Below are positions 1 through 10,544 of a stretch of DNA of 64,000 nt, one piece after another. The position numbers and the translations under genes are program-made. Below the pieces are notes generated by a model. That model was not told where the DNA came from and made no database searches. It saw only the letters and a program-made list of their open reading frames with translations. The stretch's first letter is position 1; every line of letters starts with the position of its first letter. This DNA is from Zygnema cylindricum (taxonomy: Eukaryota; Streptophyta; Zygnematophyceae; Zygnematales; Zygnemataceae), in assembly GCA_037447655.1 (NCBI GenBank), contig JBBHKE010001713.1, forward strand, positions 177,123-241,122. Direction: 5' to 3'.

Positions 1-764
1 AATGAGGAAAGAAAAGTAGAGGCAGCCTGCTTCTAATCTCTCTCTAGCCCCATACTTGTTGTAGTCACTAGAGGCTGAAGAAGAAGTTAGAGCCATGGCT
101 GCCTATGCTTCTCCTAGAGTTAGAAGGCAGTCCTTTGCTAAACTTACCAAAAAGGTTAACAGACCCAGGATTTGATCCTGGTACATACCGTCCGTTTGAA
201 TAGACCACCGTCGTTACAATGTAGCATAACACGTGTATCGAGGTATATAGGGTACGATAGCTAGTTAAAGACGTACATATACGAACGTTGATTGAAATGA
301 GGAACGGACCACAATCACATAGATATAGTTAGATAGAATCACATCTAAAAACACTGCTTCTATTTTCACGACTATAAATTAAGGCCGATATCAATCGGAC
401 GACGAAAAAAAAAGCCAACATCGCGGAATGGACGATTTGGCGGATTGCAGCCCCAGCCACGCCGGGTGACACGTGGCAACATTACATTGGATAGCGGCAT
501 CTCCGAGACATACCATGGCGAACCCAGAAATGGCAAGCGTCACGTTCTTGGCCATGTCCTACATTGGCCGTACAAAAAGTACTCAAGGCTAAGTACCTTT
601 CAATACTATACACTTAATTGATTCGCTCCGTTCTTCAATAATAGAGGGAAAAGAGAGGCGCTTAGGACTTAGAAAATATTAGGTAGCAACCTCTCTCCCA
701 TAACGCTTCTGTATAAAAGGTCATCTTTGACCACTGATAATTTACTGCTCAGGGGAGCAAATTT
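1..764 (+). repeat. LTR remnant, Cop-B-like, 3' part cut by Cop-B1
   Basis: The same landmarks appear in the same order as in the Cop-B LTRs at 765 and 33093: the GAGCCATGGCTGC block (about 90-110), a CCAGGATTTGATCCTGG hairpin (165-181), a TATAAAA box (712-718) and the GGTCATCTTTGACC inverted repeat (719-732). The left end lies outside the window. The right end stops where the Cop-B1 LTR begins, before any primer site. It is diverged and probably an old solo LTR. Some hypothetical frames run through it but none is protein-like. Confidence 0.75.
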
Positions 765-1800
765 TGTATAAATTGATGGTCCTTTTTTAAGTTTTTTCTA
801 GGTCTAAATAGAAATATAGAAAGAAGCCGTTGTAGTCTATCTCTAACTTCTCTCTCCAACTCCCACAGTTGTCGTAGTCACTAAAAAGTTGGAGAGGAAA
901 CTAGAGCCATGGCTACCTAGGCTATCCAGAGGTTTACGAGAAATAGATTAGTTGATTTATTGAATGGTACTGTATTTACTAAAAGGATTAGTGATGCTAC
1001 CAGAATTTGATCCTGGTATCTGCCGGACGTAAGGCAACCGGTAGACGGTCACTTATCCGTTAGGTCTAGAACTAATGATACATGTTATTGGGTTTGATAT
1101 TTATTTAAACATTACCACGTAGGATATTCCAGTTAACTACAACTGCTAACGGAATAGATAGAGTCAGTTATGTAAAAGTACGGATTACGGTACGGATAAA
1201 AAACAAGTACCGCGCAAGTATTTATGACGACTCTGATTGAAATCTGCATTTAATCGGACGGCCGGGAAGAAAGCCAAGATCGCGGAAGAGAATCTCGGCG
1301 GTTTGTGGTCATCGCCACATTGGATGACATGTGGTGAAATTGCGTTGGATCGTGCCATCTCTGAGAATTACGGGACCGAATTCGGACATGACATGTGTCG
1401 ACTTTTAGGCCATGTCGTACAATATCCTCACATAAAGGACACCGATAGCTGTACTTTTGTGTACGAAACTATAATCTGATTGGTTTCGTACATCAGTAGA
1501 TAGAGTCTGTGAGAGAGATAGGACTTAGAAAAATTAGGAGATAGGATCGTCTCTCCCAGAGAGCTTGTGTACAAAAGGTCAACTTTGACCCTCCATAACT
1601 TACTGCTCAAGGGAGCAAATTCAGAGATTCTTTTTGCTATCAACTCAGAGGAGTCTTCCCTTCATAGCGGAGAAGGTGATCAGAGATTTTGTTTGCCAAG
1701 GTGGCAGTTATTCTTGCTGAAATACAAAGGGGTCAGGGTTATCGTAAAGGCTTCTTGGAAGCTGTCCACTCTGAGGACTTCTGGAGGTCTCAGAGTTTCA
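765..1800 (+). repeat. 5' LTR of Cop-B1
   Basis: It begins TGTATAAATTGATGG and ends TTTCA directly before the primer-binding site. The homologous LTRs of Cop-B2 begin TGTAGAAATTGATGG. A promoter-like segment near 1570 carries TGTACAAAAGGTCA followed by TTTGACC. Length is about 1036 bp. Confidence 0.88.
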
Positions 1801-1815
1801 GGTTATGGGCCCACC
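1801..1815 (+). other. Primer-binding site, half-tRNA type (initiator Met)
   Basis: GGTTATGGGCCCACC follows the LTR end with no spacer. It is the complement of GGTGGGCCCATAACC, the anticodon stem-loop of plant initiator tRNA-Met, rather than of the tRNA 3' end. Drosophila copia is known to prime from the same internal region of this tRNA. Confidence 0.85.
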
Positions 1816-1864
1816 CTCTAGGGTACCCATCTTTAATGGAACTCGCTTCATATACTAGGAAAAT

Positions 1865-2773
1865 ATGACGATAGGAGCTATATGCGAGAAAAGGTTTTGG
1901 GGGATAGTGAGTGGACGAGTGGGGCGTTCATCTAGTCTTGGTGTCCCTCCATGGTTTGGAGGAAGCCGATTCATAAGGAAAGCAGATCCATCTTCAACGG
2001 AGGAGACAAATGAAGGAGAGATGGTGGAAAAAGCAATGGAGAAGGAGACGACCTCACCAATAGCAACTGGTTCAACATTCATGTCACCTATTCCGAGGAA
2101 CGAGGAGAATGATGTTGATACTTGGGACTTCAACAATATGGCGGCAAATCACTTCATCCTCTGCCATCTTACTCAAGGGCTTGCATGTCCTCATTTGCAG
2201 GTGGAAAGGGCATCTAATCTTTGGATGGCTCTCATAGAGATGTAACAAAGTGGTACGGTTCAGCAACAATAGTTGGCTGATCAGAAAGTTAATGAGTATG
2301 TATACAAAGGGGGGAAGATGTTGTATTTTTGCAATGAGCTTGCTACACTCTTCATGGAGCTAGAGAGTGCCGGAAAAGATTTTAGTGAAAAACAAAAGGT
2401 TAACTATATACCGATGAAGTGACCTGATGAGTTCGAGAACATAATCAACCGTGTGCACGACTTGTCGAACTTAAGGTGGATATGGAACTCAGTGGTAGGG
2501 ATGATTCTCGTTCGGGAGAATACCATTGAGATCCGAAGGGGAGGAAAAAGTGGCCAAGCCTTGGCAACTGCGACCGATTGGAGGAACAAGGATTCCCGGA
2601 AACCGGTCGGAATCTATGGAGGGAGGGAGAATAAAAAGCAGACCGATGAGTTTAGAACAAGGACTCCCAAAGGTTTATGTCATTTTTGTAAGAAATCGAG
2701 GCACTATATGACAGAGTGCACTAAGCTAACCGAGTTTCGGTTTAAGGAGGGGAAGGCCATTGGAACCCCATAG
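1865..2773 (+). pseudogene. gag: Cop-B1 gag (broken)
   Basis: Gag forms the particle in which copia elements reverse transcribe. The frame opens at 1865 (MTIGAICEKRFWGIV...), 50 bp after the primer site, and runs 126 codons to a stop. Homology continues in other frames to 2773. The region near 2453-2773 holds the zinc knuckle CHFCKKSRHYMTEC, a CX2CX4HX4C motif that binds nucleic acid. The Cop-B2 gag starts with a closely similar sequence. Internal stops make it non-functional. Confidence 0.88.
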
Positions 2774-2790
2774 GAAACAAAAAGGCACTT

Positions 2791-3235
2791 GTGACACAGG
2801 TACATGAGGCGGAATTCGAGGAGGAGGACGATGAGCTCTTATTGGATGAGGAGTTAGAGGTGAAAAACGAGGTCAAAATTCCACAAAGGGAGAAATGTGC
2901 TTACGGTGGATTGAAAGGTGAAGCAGGCTTGATTGTAGATTCAGGTGCCTCTATGCACATGTGTAAGGATAAGCACTTGTTCACTAAGATAAAAAAGATT
3001 CCCACCGTAGAGATAGAGTACGGGGATGGGAGGATAGTCACAACTACTCTTGTAGGAAAAGTAGATCTAAATGTGTTAGTAGAAGGAAAGACATCCATAG
3101 TAACATTCTCCGATGTATTGTTTATTCCGGAGCTGAAAAAAAACCTCATCTATACATCTATATTAGATGATAAGGGTTTTTTTACTAACACTAGGGATGG
3201 AGTCTTTACTGCTAGTTTTGAGTAGGATGTCTATT
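2791..3235 (+). pseudogene. Cop-B1 aspartic protease region
   Basis: This retroviral-type aspartic protease would cut the Gag-Pol polyprotein. An acidic linker and the conserved block QREKCAYGG lead into IVDSGASMHMC, with the catalytic Asp codon at 2938-2940. The downstream block TFSDVLFIPELKKNLI is typical of copia proteases. The frame is open for 144 codons and then reaches a stop at about 3223. It lies between gag and the integrase zinc domain, as expected. The catalytic motif itself is intact. Confidence 0.88.
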
Positions 3236-3319
3236 TCATTGCTGAGAAAGGTAGCCATGGGATGTTTAGGCTTGTTTTAAGTAATGAAAAGAAGAAACTT
3301 TTATTATGCTGGTGTTCAT

Positions 3320-4468
3320 GATATTATGATGTGGCATAAGAGGCTTGGGCATGTGAATCTAGACAAGTTAAGAGAGATGAAAAAGATGGGAGTGGTGGAA
3401 GGGATTAAGTTCAGTGAGAGTGATAACATAAGTGATTGAAGTGGATGTGCTCAAGGTAAAGCACACAGATTACCCTTTCCTAAAACAGCCACCTATAAGG
3501 GAGAAAAAATTATAGATCTAGTACACACAGATATTTGGGGATCGGCTAAAGTGCCCTCACCGGGGGGAAAGAGATTTATGATGACTATCACTGAAGATTG
3601 GTCTCGGTATTCCAAGGTGTATTTTTTGAAAAACAAGTTAAAAACTAAGGATTGTTTTAGAGAATATAAAGCATGGAGCGAAAAACTCCATGAAACTTCA
3701 ATCAAGAGAATAAGGAGTGACAATGGTGGAGAGTATACTTCTAACCAGTTTGAGGATTTTCTGAGGAAAGATGGAGTCCAACACTTAAAGATAGTTCCAG
3801 AAAACCCGGAACAGAATAGGGTAGCTGAAAGGTTAAATAGAACACTAAGTGATAGTGCTAGAAGTATGTTGTCAGATAAGAAGATATGAAAAAGGTTTTG
3901 GGTAGAAACAATGAACTATTCTAATTACCTCAAAAATAGAGTTCTTACATCAGCTATAAAAGATCAAACGCCTTATGAGAGATGGACAGGCCGAAAACTA
4001 GACATATCTCACTTAAAGGTTTTTGGCAGTCAAATATTCAGTCTAGATATAGATTGGTCTAATTCGAAGCTAGATCCTAAAGGAAAACCGGGATACTTAT
4101 TAGGATATGATGAGGATATTAAAGGATATAGAGTTTATGATCTAAAAACGGAAGATATAATCTTAGTAAAGCATCTAGTAGTTATGGATGAAGGAAAGTC
4201 CATGGATCCCTTTAAATATACAAAGTCAGTAAAAATCAGATTTGAGTCAGAAAATTCCGATGACTTTGAACTTCCTAACTATCCAAGTTTTAGAGAAGAT
4301 GACATTGTTGCAGGTACAAATAACACCAAAAAGAACTCGGCTAAGGAAACTCTAGTGAAAATTCTACCTAAGCGGAAGAGGGGGTGGAAACTGATTCGGA
4401 ATCAAGGGACAAGGGAGAAGCCGAGATTGTTCGAAAGAACCCACGAAGACCATCTATTCCGGCCATAG
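3320..4468 (+). pseudogene. Cop-B1 integrase (broken)
   Basis: The zinc-binding start (MWHKRLGHVNLDKL) begins near 3328, and the CSGC Cys motif is spoiled by a TGA near 3436. The catalytic core reads HTDIWG, then RSDNGGEY, then VAERLNR, so the D, D and E positions are all present. The C-terminal block (TPYERWTGRKLDISHLKVFGS and a GYDEDIKGYRVYD motif) lies at about 3965-4140. Several stops and frameshifts split it into at least three frames. Integrase inserts the cDNA into chromosomes. Confidence 0.9.
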
Positions 4469-6006
4469 ATTTTGAGGGAGGAAGGAGAAGTAGCAAAAGA
4501 TTGCAGGAAAAACAGGTTAATAACAAGATAACAAAACTATCTCATCAAGATACACCTCAAACTTATAGAGAGGCGATGACTTGCCCAGAAAGAAAGCGTG
4601 GAAGACAACCATCAATGAGGAGATGGCCTCAATTATGGCAGCCGATACTTAGGAGCTGGTGGATTGTCCACCTAGCCGAAAACTAATCGGTTGTAAGTGG
4701 GTTTTCATATTAGAACTGAACCTAGATAACTTAATTGAGCGCTATAAGGCCTGATTAGTGGCAAAGGGATTTACACAAAAAAAGGAATTGATTACGAGGA
4801 AACCTTTGCCCTAGTCGTCAAATTTCACTCTTTCCGCATTCTTCTCAGTCTGGCAGCGGTGGAAGACATGGAGGTACACCAGATGGACATCAAGATAACC
4901 TTTTTGCATGGAGAATTGGAAGAGGAGATCTTCATGCGATAACTCGAAGGATTTGTGGAGGAAGGAGAGGAGAGTAAGGTATGTTGTCTGATTAAATCCC
5001 TTTATGGTTTGAAACAGGCGCCTCGACAGTGGATTAAGAAGCTTCATGAGCTTCTTATCGGTCTAGGATATATCTGGATCAGCTCAGATCACTCAATCTA
5101 TGTTTTTGAAGATGATGAAGGTGTTATATTTATTGCAATTTATGTTGATGATTTGCTTCTTTTAAGTAAATCAATGGAAAAAATTAATTAACTGAAAACC
5201 TATCTGAAGGGGAGATTTAAAATGAACGATATGGGAGAAGCAAAATATATTATGGGAATTGAAGTAGAAAGTGAACGAAAAATGAAGATTATAAGATTGA
5301 CTAAAAAAGAAACAATAGCGAACATGCTTGAAAAATTTCAGATGGATTAAGCTAATAGTTGTATGACTCCAATGGAGTTAAAGAAGGGAAGTGAGGGGAG
5401 TGAGGAAAGAGTCATAGTCTTAGACGAGGAATTATCTTTTCAAGAAAAGAAGTTCATGGAGACTATTCCTTACAAGCAAGTAGTGGGAAGTCTAATCTAT
5501 TTTATGAAATGTACCTGGCCGGATTTAGCTGCAGCTGTAGGAGTGCTGAGTAGAAGTCTAAATGCTCCCACTAAGAGGGATTGGGAGGCAACTAAGAGAG
5601 TCCTTAAATACTTGATAAAAACTAGGTATCTATGGTTGCATTTGGGTGGGGTGAATACTGATATCGCTACTTGGAGTGATGCCTGTAATGGTGACGCTAC
5701 GATGAGGAGATGTATTGCAGGATATGTATTATATGTGGGTGATTGGCCTTGCTGTTGGAGTAGCAAACAACAAAAAGTTATTGCTCAGTCCACCATGGAG
5801 GCTGAGTATATGGCCTCTTGCTTTGCTGTAAAAGAATTGATGTGGGTTAAGTCTTTGCTTGGTGAGCTTGGTCACCTTAAGAGTGGTGTGCAGATTTTTT
5901 TTTGTGATAATTAGGCAGCAATCGCTATTTTCACCAATCCTAAACATCATTTTAAAGCCAAACACATGGACATTAGACTTAGCTTTGTTAGAGAGAAAGT
6001 AAAAAA
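4469..6006 (+). pseudogene. Cop-B1 RT and RNase H, truncated
   Basis: The RT fragments include WELVDCPP-like sequence, the MDIK block and SLYGLKQAPRQW. The polymerase motif YVDD is intact in the segment IAIYVDDLLLLSKS at about 5136. RNase H runs from about 5363 (VVGSLIYFM, WSDACNGD, CCWSSKQQKVIAQSTMEAEYM) to the break near 6006. The last conserved residues are LSFVREK, while Cop-B2 continues for about 50 more residues. It has multiple stops. Confidence 0.9.
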
Positions 6007-6069
6007 ATTTTCATAGGTTTTTGTGAGAACGTGGAGGAGGAAGGAGTGGGGGAGGTGGGGACGGTCTAG

Positions 6070-6771
6070 GTGGGTGGGGGAAGTAAGGCACAAAGAAAGA
6101 TACCTAGGAAGAGGGAGATAGCATTGGGTAAGCGAAATGTGAATGATAGGGGCTATAACTTATACGTCCCCTCATCCTCGTGTAGCGACGAGAGCATCGA
6201 GGATGGCGACGAACGGCCGGAAGACAAACCCATTCCCGAAATTTTGCAACCCACGCACATTCCGGTGTGGAAGAACAAGGATGATCCCACCATCGACGAC
6301 GAGCAAACTCTGGATAGCGAGGGGAAGCAACGTGAGGAGGAATTTGATGACAAGGACGAGGTGTTTGGGGCGCCTCCCACGCCAAATAGGGAGAGAGCCA
6401 TTGTAATGGCTCCTCCACATCCTCTACTTTTATACCTGGTTGAGCATCCGGATTGGTCTTTTCCTCCTCCCACGGGAGAGGAGGAAATAGACAGTTTTGT
6501 GCCTCGGGCTGAACATTATATTCCAGTTGCCGAATGGCCGGAAAATTGGCGGTATTGTGAACCCCGACCCCTAAACCCTGACACAAATCCCTTTCTTCAA
6601 ATTCTTGACGTCCCCCAAGATGTCACCGCACATTCAACGTGGCTTTTTATCTCGCTTGAGGACCGAGGCTCAACCTTTGCCCACATACAACAATTTGATC
6701 CAACGGATCTCTGGCTAACGTGGGTTATTCGTGGGGAGGACGCTGTTCGGGTGAATGTTCCCGAATTGTAA
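6070..6771 (+). CDS. Open frame of 233 residues, unknown
   Basis: I do not recognise this protein. It starts MGGGSKAQRKIPRK. It has a basic N-terminus, then a long acidic stretch rich in D and E (about residues 35-95), then a Pro/Trp-rich part (PHPLLLYLVEHPDWSFPPP, WPENWRYCEPRP) and ends VRVNVPEL. It is uninterrupted and more GC-rich than its flanks, unlike the decayed retroelement genes around it. Coding-like sequence continues out of frame to about 7085. It may be an accessory or gag-type frame of a truncated retroelement, or a captured host fragment. The start is simply the first ATG. Confidence 0.4.
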   Translation: MGGGSKAQRKIPRKREIALGKRNVNDRGYNLYVPSSSCSDESIEDGDERPEDKPIPEILQPTHIPVWKNKDDPTIDDEQTLDSEGKQREEEFDDKDEVFGAPPTPNRERAIVMAPPHPLLLYLVEHPDWSFPPPTGEEEIDSFVPRAEHYIPVAEWPENWRYCEPRPLNPDTNPFLQILDVPQDVTAHSTWLFISLEDRGSTFAHIQQFDPTDLWLTWVIRGEDAVRVNVPEL

Positions 6772-7085
6772 CGTCATCATCATCTGTGGAACCCCCGGCT
6801 ATACAATATCCTCAAATATTGTTGAGTAACTCCCGAAGTACTCGCTCTCAAAGATGCTCGTACGACGATATTGCAATATTTTCGCAATGTCGAAATGCCT
6901 CGTTCTCGTTTATAGGAAATACAAAGGGTTCCGCCGCTGATTATGCCCCCCTCACCACTTAGAAGAGAGGATTTGCCATCGATAATCACAGCATTCACCC
7001 AACAAGTAGCGACCCAACAAGAACAAACGAGAGCGGATTGAGAGCACTTGATAAGGCTCACACAGGGGTTGTCAAAGAAAAAACA
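6772..7085 (+). pseudogene. Possible continuation of the unknown frame
   Basis: One frame reads LALKDARTTILQYFRNVEMP and later ITAFTQQVATQQEQTRAD, with isolated stops between. The second part is Gln-rich and would suit a coiled coil. It resembles protein-coding relic sequence, but I cannot assign a family. Its link to the 6070-6771 frame is inferred only from position. Confidence 0.3.
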
Positions 7086-7223
7086 CTATAGTTGGTATGT
7101 ATTTTTGTCTCCGACAATATTAACTCCTCCTTCACTCTATCACTTCCCGTCTCTCACCCACTCACTTACTTGTTGACTTTAATGCTCATATCTCTCATGC
7201 TTACATCTCTCAGTAGTAAGAAC

Positions 7224-7226
<3 letters not shown>

Positions 7227-7312
<86 letters not shown>
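7227..7312 (+). repeat. (GA)43 microsatellite
   Basis: This is an uninterrupted GA dinucleotide run of 86 bp. It produces an artificial Arg-Glu repeat frame that should not be annotated as a protein. Confidence 0.97.
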
Positions 7313-7316
<4 letters not shown>

Positions 7317-7854
7317 TAAGACTTAGTATATTTTATAAATTCTAAACTTCAATATATACATAAAATAGTATGACAGTGAACGTCGTATCATCCTAGTCAG
7401 CTAAGTCCTTAGGTACGTGTTTGAATGTCATAAGACAAAGACACAACAGAATGACGCGAGGATCTGAAAGAATTTGTCCCGGAAGATTTGAGCCACAGGC
7501 CGACATTTGGAAGGCGTACATTTTGCCACAAATATGCAAATTTATGGAAAGATTTCCTTTCGACGGACAGTCGTGATTTTGACATTTTAAATATTCAAAT
7601 TGTTGGTGTTGAAATCGGACATACGCTATTCAAAGTTAAATAAAACAAAGCCGGTGGAATTTTGTAGATTGCACGGCGGCACGTATTCCTAATTCAGTTA
7701 CAAATATTAAACAATTTATGTTAGGGTTTAAACAGGCGTTAAAGTAGTGTATGGTAGACGTAAACTAAAATGTTGGATTCATAGTATTGTAAAGTAAAAT
7801 ACAAATTAACAGATGTTTGTTTCATATTTGTCTGTATTACGCTAATAGGTATTG
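7313..7854. other. AT-rich sequence without recognisable features
   Basis: I see no open frame, repeat partner or RNA gene between the microsatellite and the Gypsy LTR. Confidence 0.5.
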
Positions 7855-8310
7855 TGTAACAGAGTTATAGAATGGAAGCAAAGTTGAGAAGTTGCAGTAG
7901 TTGCGATGTCAGAGCAACGCATCTGCGATGTTAGACTAGCACAACATAGCAGCATAGCAACGCAACTTAGCAGCATAGCAGCGTAGCAAAATGTAGAGTG
8001 TACTATACTATTCTAGAACATAGTGTGGATAGGATGCAATTAACAAAGAGTGTCCACGTGTACATAGTTGACCAGCTGTAGTACAGGATTTACTGGCAAG
8101 TAGCTAGTTTAAATAGTGAGTAGATTTAGTGAAGAGACACTCTTTTTGGAAGTAGACTTCTAACAGCGAGAATTCAATCTTATAATCTATTTTTAATTAA
8201 TAAAGCCCCAGCTTTTCCTTGTGTACACTGTGTAACCTTGCTGTTGCTACAAGTGAATCTCGGGGAATATTCCACTGTGCATCTTGGGTGTCCACGTTTC
8301 TTCTTTTACA
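7855..8310 (+). repeat. 5' LTR of the chromovirus
   Basis: It starts TGTAACAG and ends TTTTACA one base before the primer site. It aligns along its length with 19794-20254. It contains a run of related AGCATAGCAACGCA-type words (about 7915-7990) and AATAAAGC, a possible poly(A) signal, near 8202. Confidence 0.9.
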
Positions 8311-8311
8311 T

Positions 8312-8323
8312 TGGTATCGGAGC
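8312..8323 (+). other. Primer-binding site, initiator tRNA-Met 3' end
   Basis: TGGTATCGGAGC differs by one base from TGGTATCAGAGC, the usual plant LTR-element site complementary to the 3' end of initiator tRNA-Met. It lies one base after the LTR. Confidence 0.9.
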
Positions 8324-8344
8324 CATTCCTTGTGACTTGACAGT

Positions 8345-8968
8345 ATGGAAGGTCACGGTGTCTCCACAACTGATATGTTGGAGCGAGTTCTTCAAGAAAT
8401 GGAGAACGTGAGATTGCAGAACGCTCACCTGAGTGACACCGTCGCAACTTTGGAAACTCGTCTTGGTGAAAGAGCACACGGAGGCATAGAGAGAGATTGG
8501 AGGAGACCGGAGTTGAGATTGCACGATGAGTTCGACCTTGCCAAACACAACAATCTCGATGCGTGGTTGTTTTCGATGGCGAACTACTTGGAGAATTTTC
8601 CCAACCTGTCTGACCGCGAAAAGATTTATTATGCGGGTGGTTTATTGAAGGGGGCAGTAGAAGCGTGGTGGAGGGCAATGGTGGAAGACGGCGAGTTACC
8701 CGCTGATTGGACCCTAATTGTTGGTTCTCTTCGTGACTGCTTGCAATCCGTGAAAATTGTCAAGGCTGCAAGGGATAGGATTTATGTGTTGAGACAACGC
8801 ACCTCTGTATTGGAGTACACGCAGCGATTCTGGGAGTGCAAAATCAGATTCCAACAATGTCGGAGGACAAAGTTGTTGATTGATATGTTAAGGGGCTCAA
8901 GGCTTCAATCCGATGGGATGTGGAACACTAGCTTGCATTGGAAACAACAAATCTTATCCTTTCTGCGA
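8345..8968 (+). pseudogene. gag: Chromovirus gag, 3' part lost
   Basis: The ATG at 8345 lies 21 bp past the primer site. An N-terminal coiled-coil-like part (LERVLQEMENVRLQNAHLSDTVATLETRLGE is the region, residues about 9-42) precedes a retrotransposon-gag domain. That domain has the landmarks DAWLFSMANYL, KIYYAGGLLKGAVEAWW and VLEYTQRF. The frame then runs into the truncated Cop-A1 LTR at about 8969, so the C-terminus and any zinc knuckle are missing. A relative of this gag start lies on the minus strand at 59280-59319. Confidence 0.88.
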
Positions 8969-9712
8969 TTGGAATTATGTGGTACATAATATTTTTATGA
9001 ACATTAAATAGAAACGTCCAAATATTTCGGAAGTGAATTATGATCATTGATTTTGAGAGACGTCGACGGACGCGATTCACGTGGGACCGCAAGTGATGAA
9101 GCACTCAGGTGCTTCGTACTACACGACCACATTCGGCTAGACTTTAGCGGCTACCGCTGACTAAACATTTGGAATGTTTTGTGTATGGTTTAATATCTCT
9201 AAATATTTGAATAACATTAGTTTGTAGCTTAGTGTGATAAAAAAAATAGTGTTCCATTAATCAGGTTTTTAGAAAATAATAATTAGGGTTTTGAGGTATC
9301 GTGACGTACAGGTACGATGCTTCGTCGTTAGTCAGGATAATAACAGTAGTAATGGTTACCGAAATTAGTGTAGATCACTAGATAGACACAGTGAGTATAT
9401 AACTTAGGACTTAGCCAATTTTGTAGTATCCAGTTTTGTGAATATGATTTTCTAAGAGCAGTTTTTGGGAAACTTTCAGACATCATATCTTATGGTTTAC
9501 AAGGTCATTTGGGCTGCAATTTTGGGAATTGTCAGTTTATTGTATTTTGTATCATTGTGGCAAATTTGAAACATATTGGCTTTGTGAGTCATATTTGGTG
9601 TCAGTTTTAAGTTGGCTGTTGAGTATGTACTTTGATAGTTTCTACTGTTTTTCATGTCTACTTCCACTACTACTGTTGGTTCTCCGCCTGCAACGGTGGT
9701 TGTAGAACAACA
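8969..9712 (+). repeat. Truncated 5' LTR of Cop-A1
   Basis: Similarity to the 3' LTR begins at 8969 (matching 13968) and runs to GAACAACA at 9712. The next bases, AGCTATGGG, are a degraded form of the GGTTATGGG primer site. The first ATG of gag (9654) lies within this LTR. Confidence 0.88.
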
Positions 9713-10530
9713 AGCTATGGGTATTTCGTCAAGAATTCCTATCTTCATTGGCCAAAAGTATGCGTACTGGGCGGTGATGGTTGAATCATCGTTTGAAAAT
9801 GTTGACTTATTAGGGGTCTTGGATGGCTCCCTTGATGAAACGGATCCAACTTGGGCAAAAAAGAATTCAATGGCAAGGAACAATCTAATACTTTGTATTT
9901 TAGAAAATTTGGTCATGTCACGACTGAAAATGAAGAAGGCGAGGGAGATTTGGACATCCCTCGAATCCGCTTTTGAGAAAGCGAATGTTAAAGAGGAGCT
10001 CTTGGTGGCTGGAAAAACTTGGGGATAAAAATACACGGGGGGAACTATGGTTGAGTATTGTGACGATTTTCGTGCGCTCATTGATGCTCATTCTTCTGCT
10101 GGGGGGTCATTTCTTGAGTTTCAACAAGCAACATTGCTTATTAGAGGTCACCCTAGTAGCATGAAGGGTGTGTCATGATAAAGCTATCTGGTCATTTCAG
10201 TTAGCGTATAATCTTATATTGGAGGAAAAAACAAATACTAAACTCCTTGAGGGAGAAGGAAAGGTTGAAGCATTTGCAACAAACTTTGACAAAAGATATC
10301 AGTTTAATCGGAATCAGAATTTGTTTAATCAGAGGCAAAATAGGCCATCTACTACTACTTGTTTATATTGTTCTGAGAAGGGTCATGGATACAGGTACTG
10401 TCCTAAATTGAAGAAGGCTAATGAGATAGGTTTATACAAGCCAGGTTGGCAACAGAGCCAGTATCACAAAGGTTTTTCTGGAAATCCTTCCCGTGGAAAT
10501 GCTATTTTTTTCAACTTCTGCAACTGATAC
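9654..10530 (+). pseudogene. gag: Cop-A1 gag, start encoded by the LTR
   Basis: The frame opens MSTSTTTVGSPP at 9654, which is 59 bp before the LTR ends, and reads across the primer site as EQQAMG. UBN2-type gag landmarks follow (YAYWAVMVESSFENVDLL, EIWTSLESAFEKANV), with a frameshift near 10025. The zinc knuckle CLYCSEKGHGYRYC lies at about 10369-10410. The copy of the start in the 3' LTR (14701-14759) confirms the LTR overlap. Confidence 0.9.
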
Positions 10531-10544
10531 ATATGAGTCTCTCA

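Larger units (their letters stand above)
765..6006 (+). mobile_element. Ty1/Copia retrotransposon Cop-B1, 3'-truncated
   Basis: The order is 5' LTR, primer site, gag, protease, integrase, RT and RNase H, as in Ty1/Copia. The internal region aligns block by block with the full-length Cop-B2 (33093-39578). It stops in RNase H at about 6006, shortly after the residues corresponding to LSFVREK, and no 3' LTR follows. Stop codons and frameshifts occur in every domain, so it is a dead copy. Confidence 0.92.

Noticed and set aside
7092-7319. Frame with a long Arg-Glu repeat
   Set aside because: It is translated (GA)n microsatellite, not a protein.
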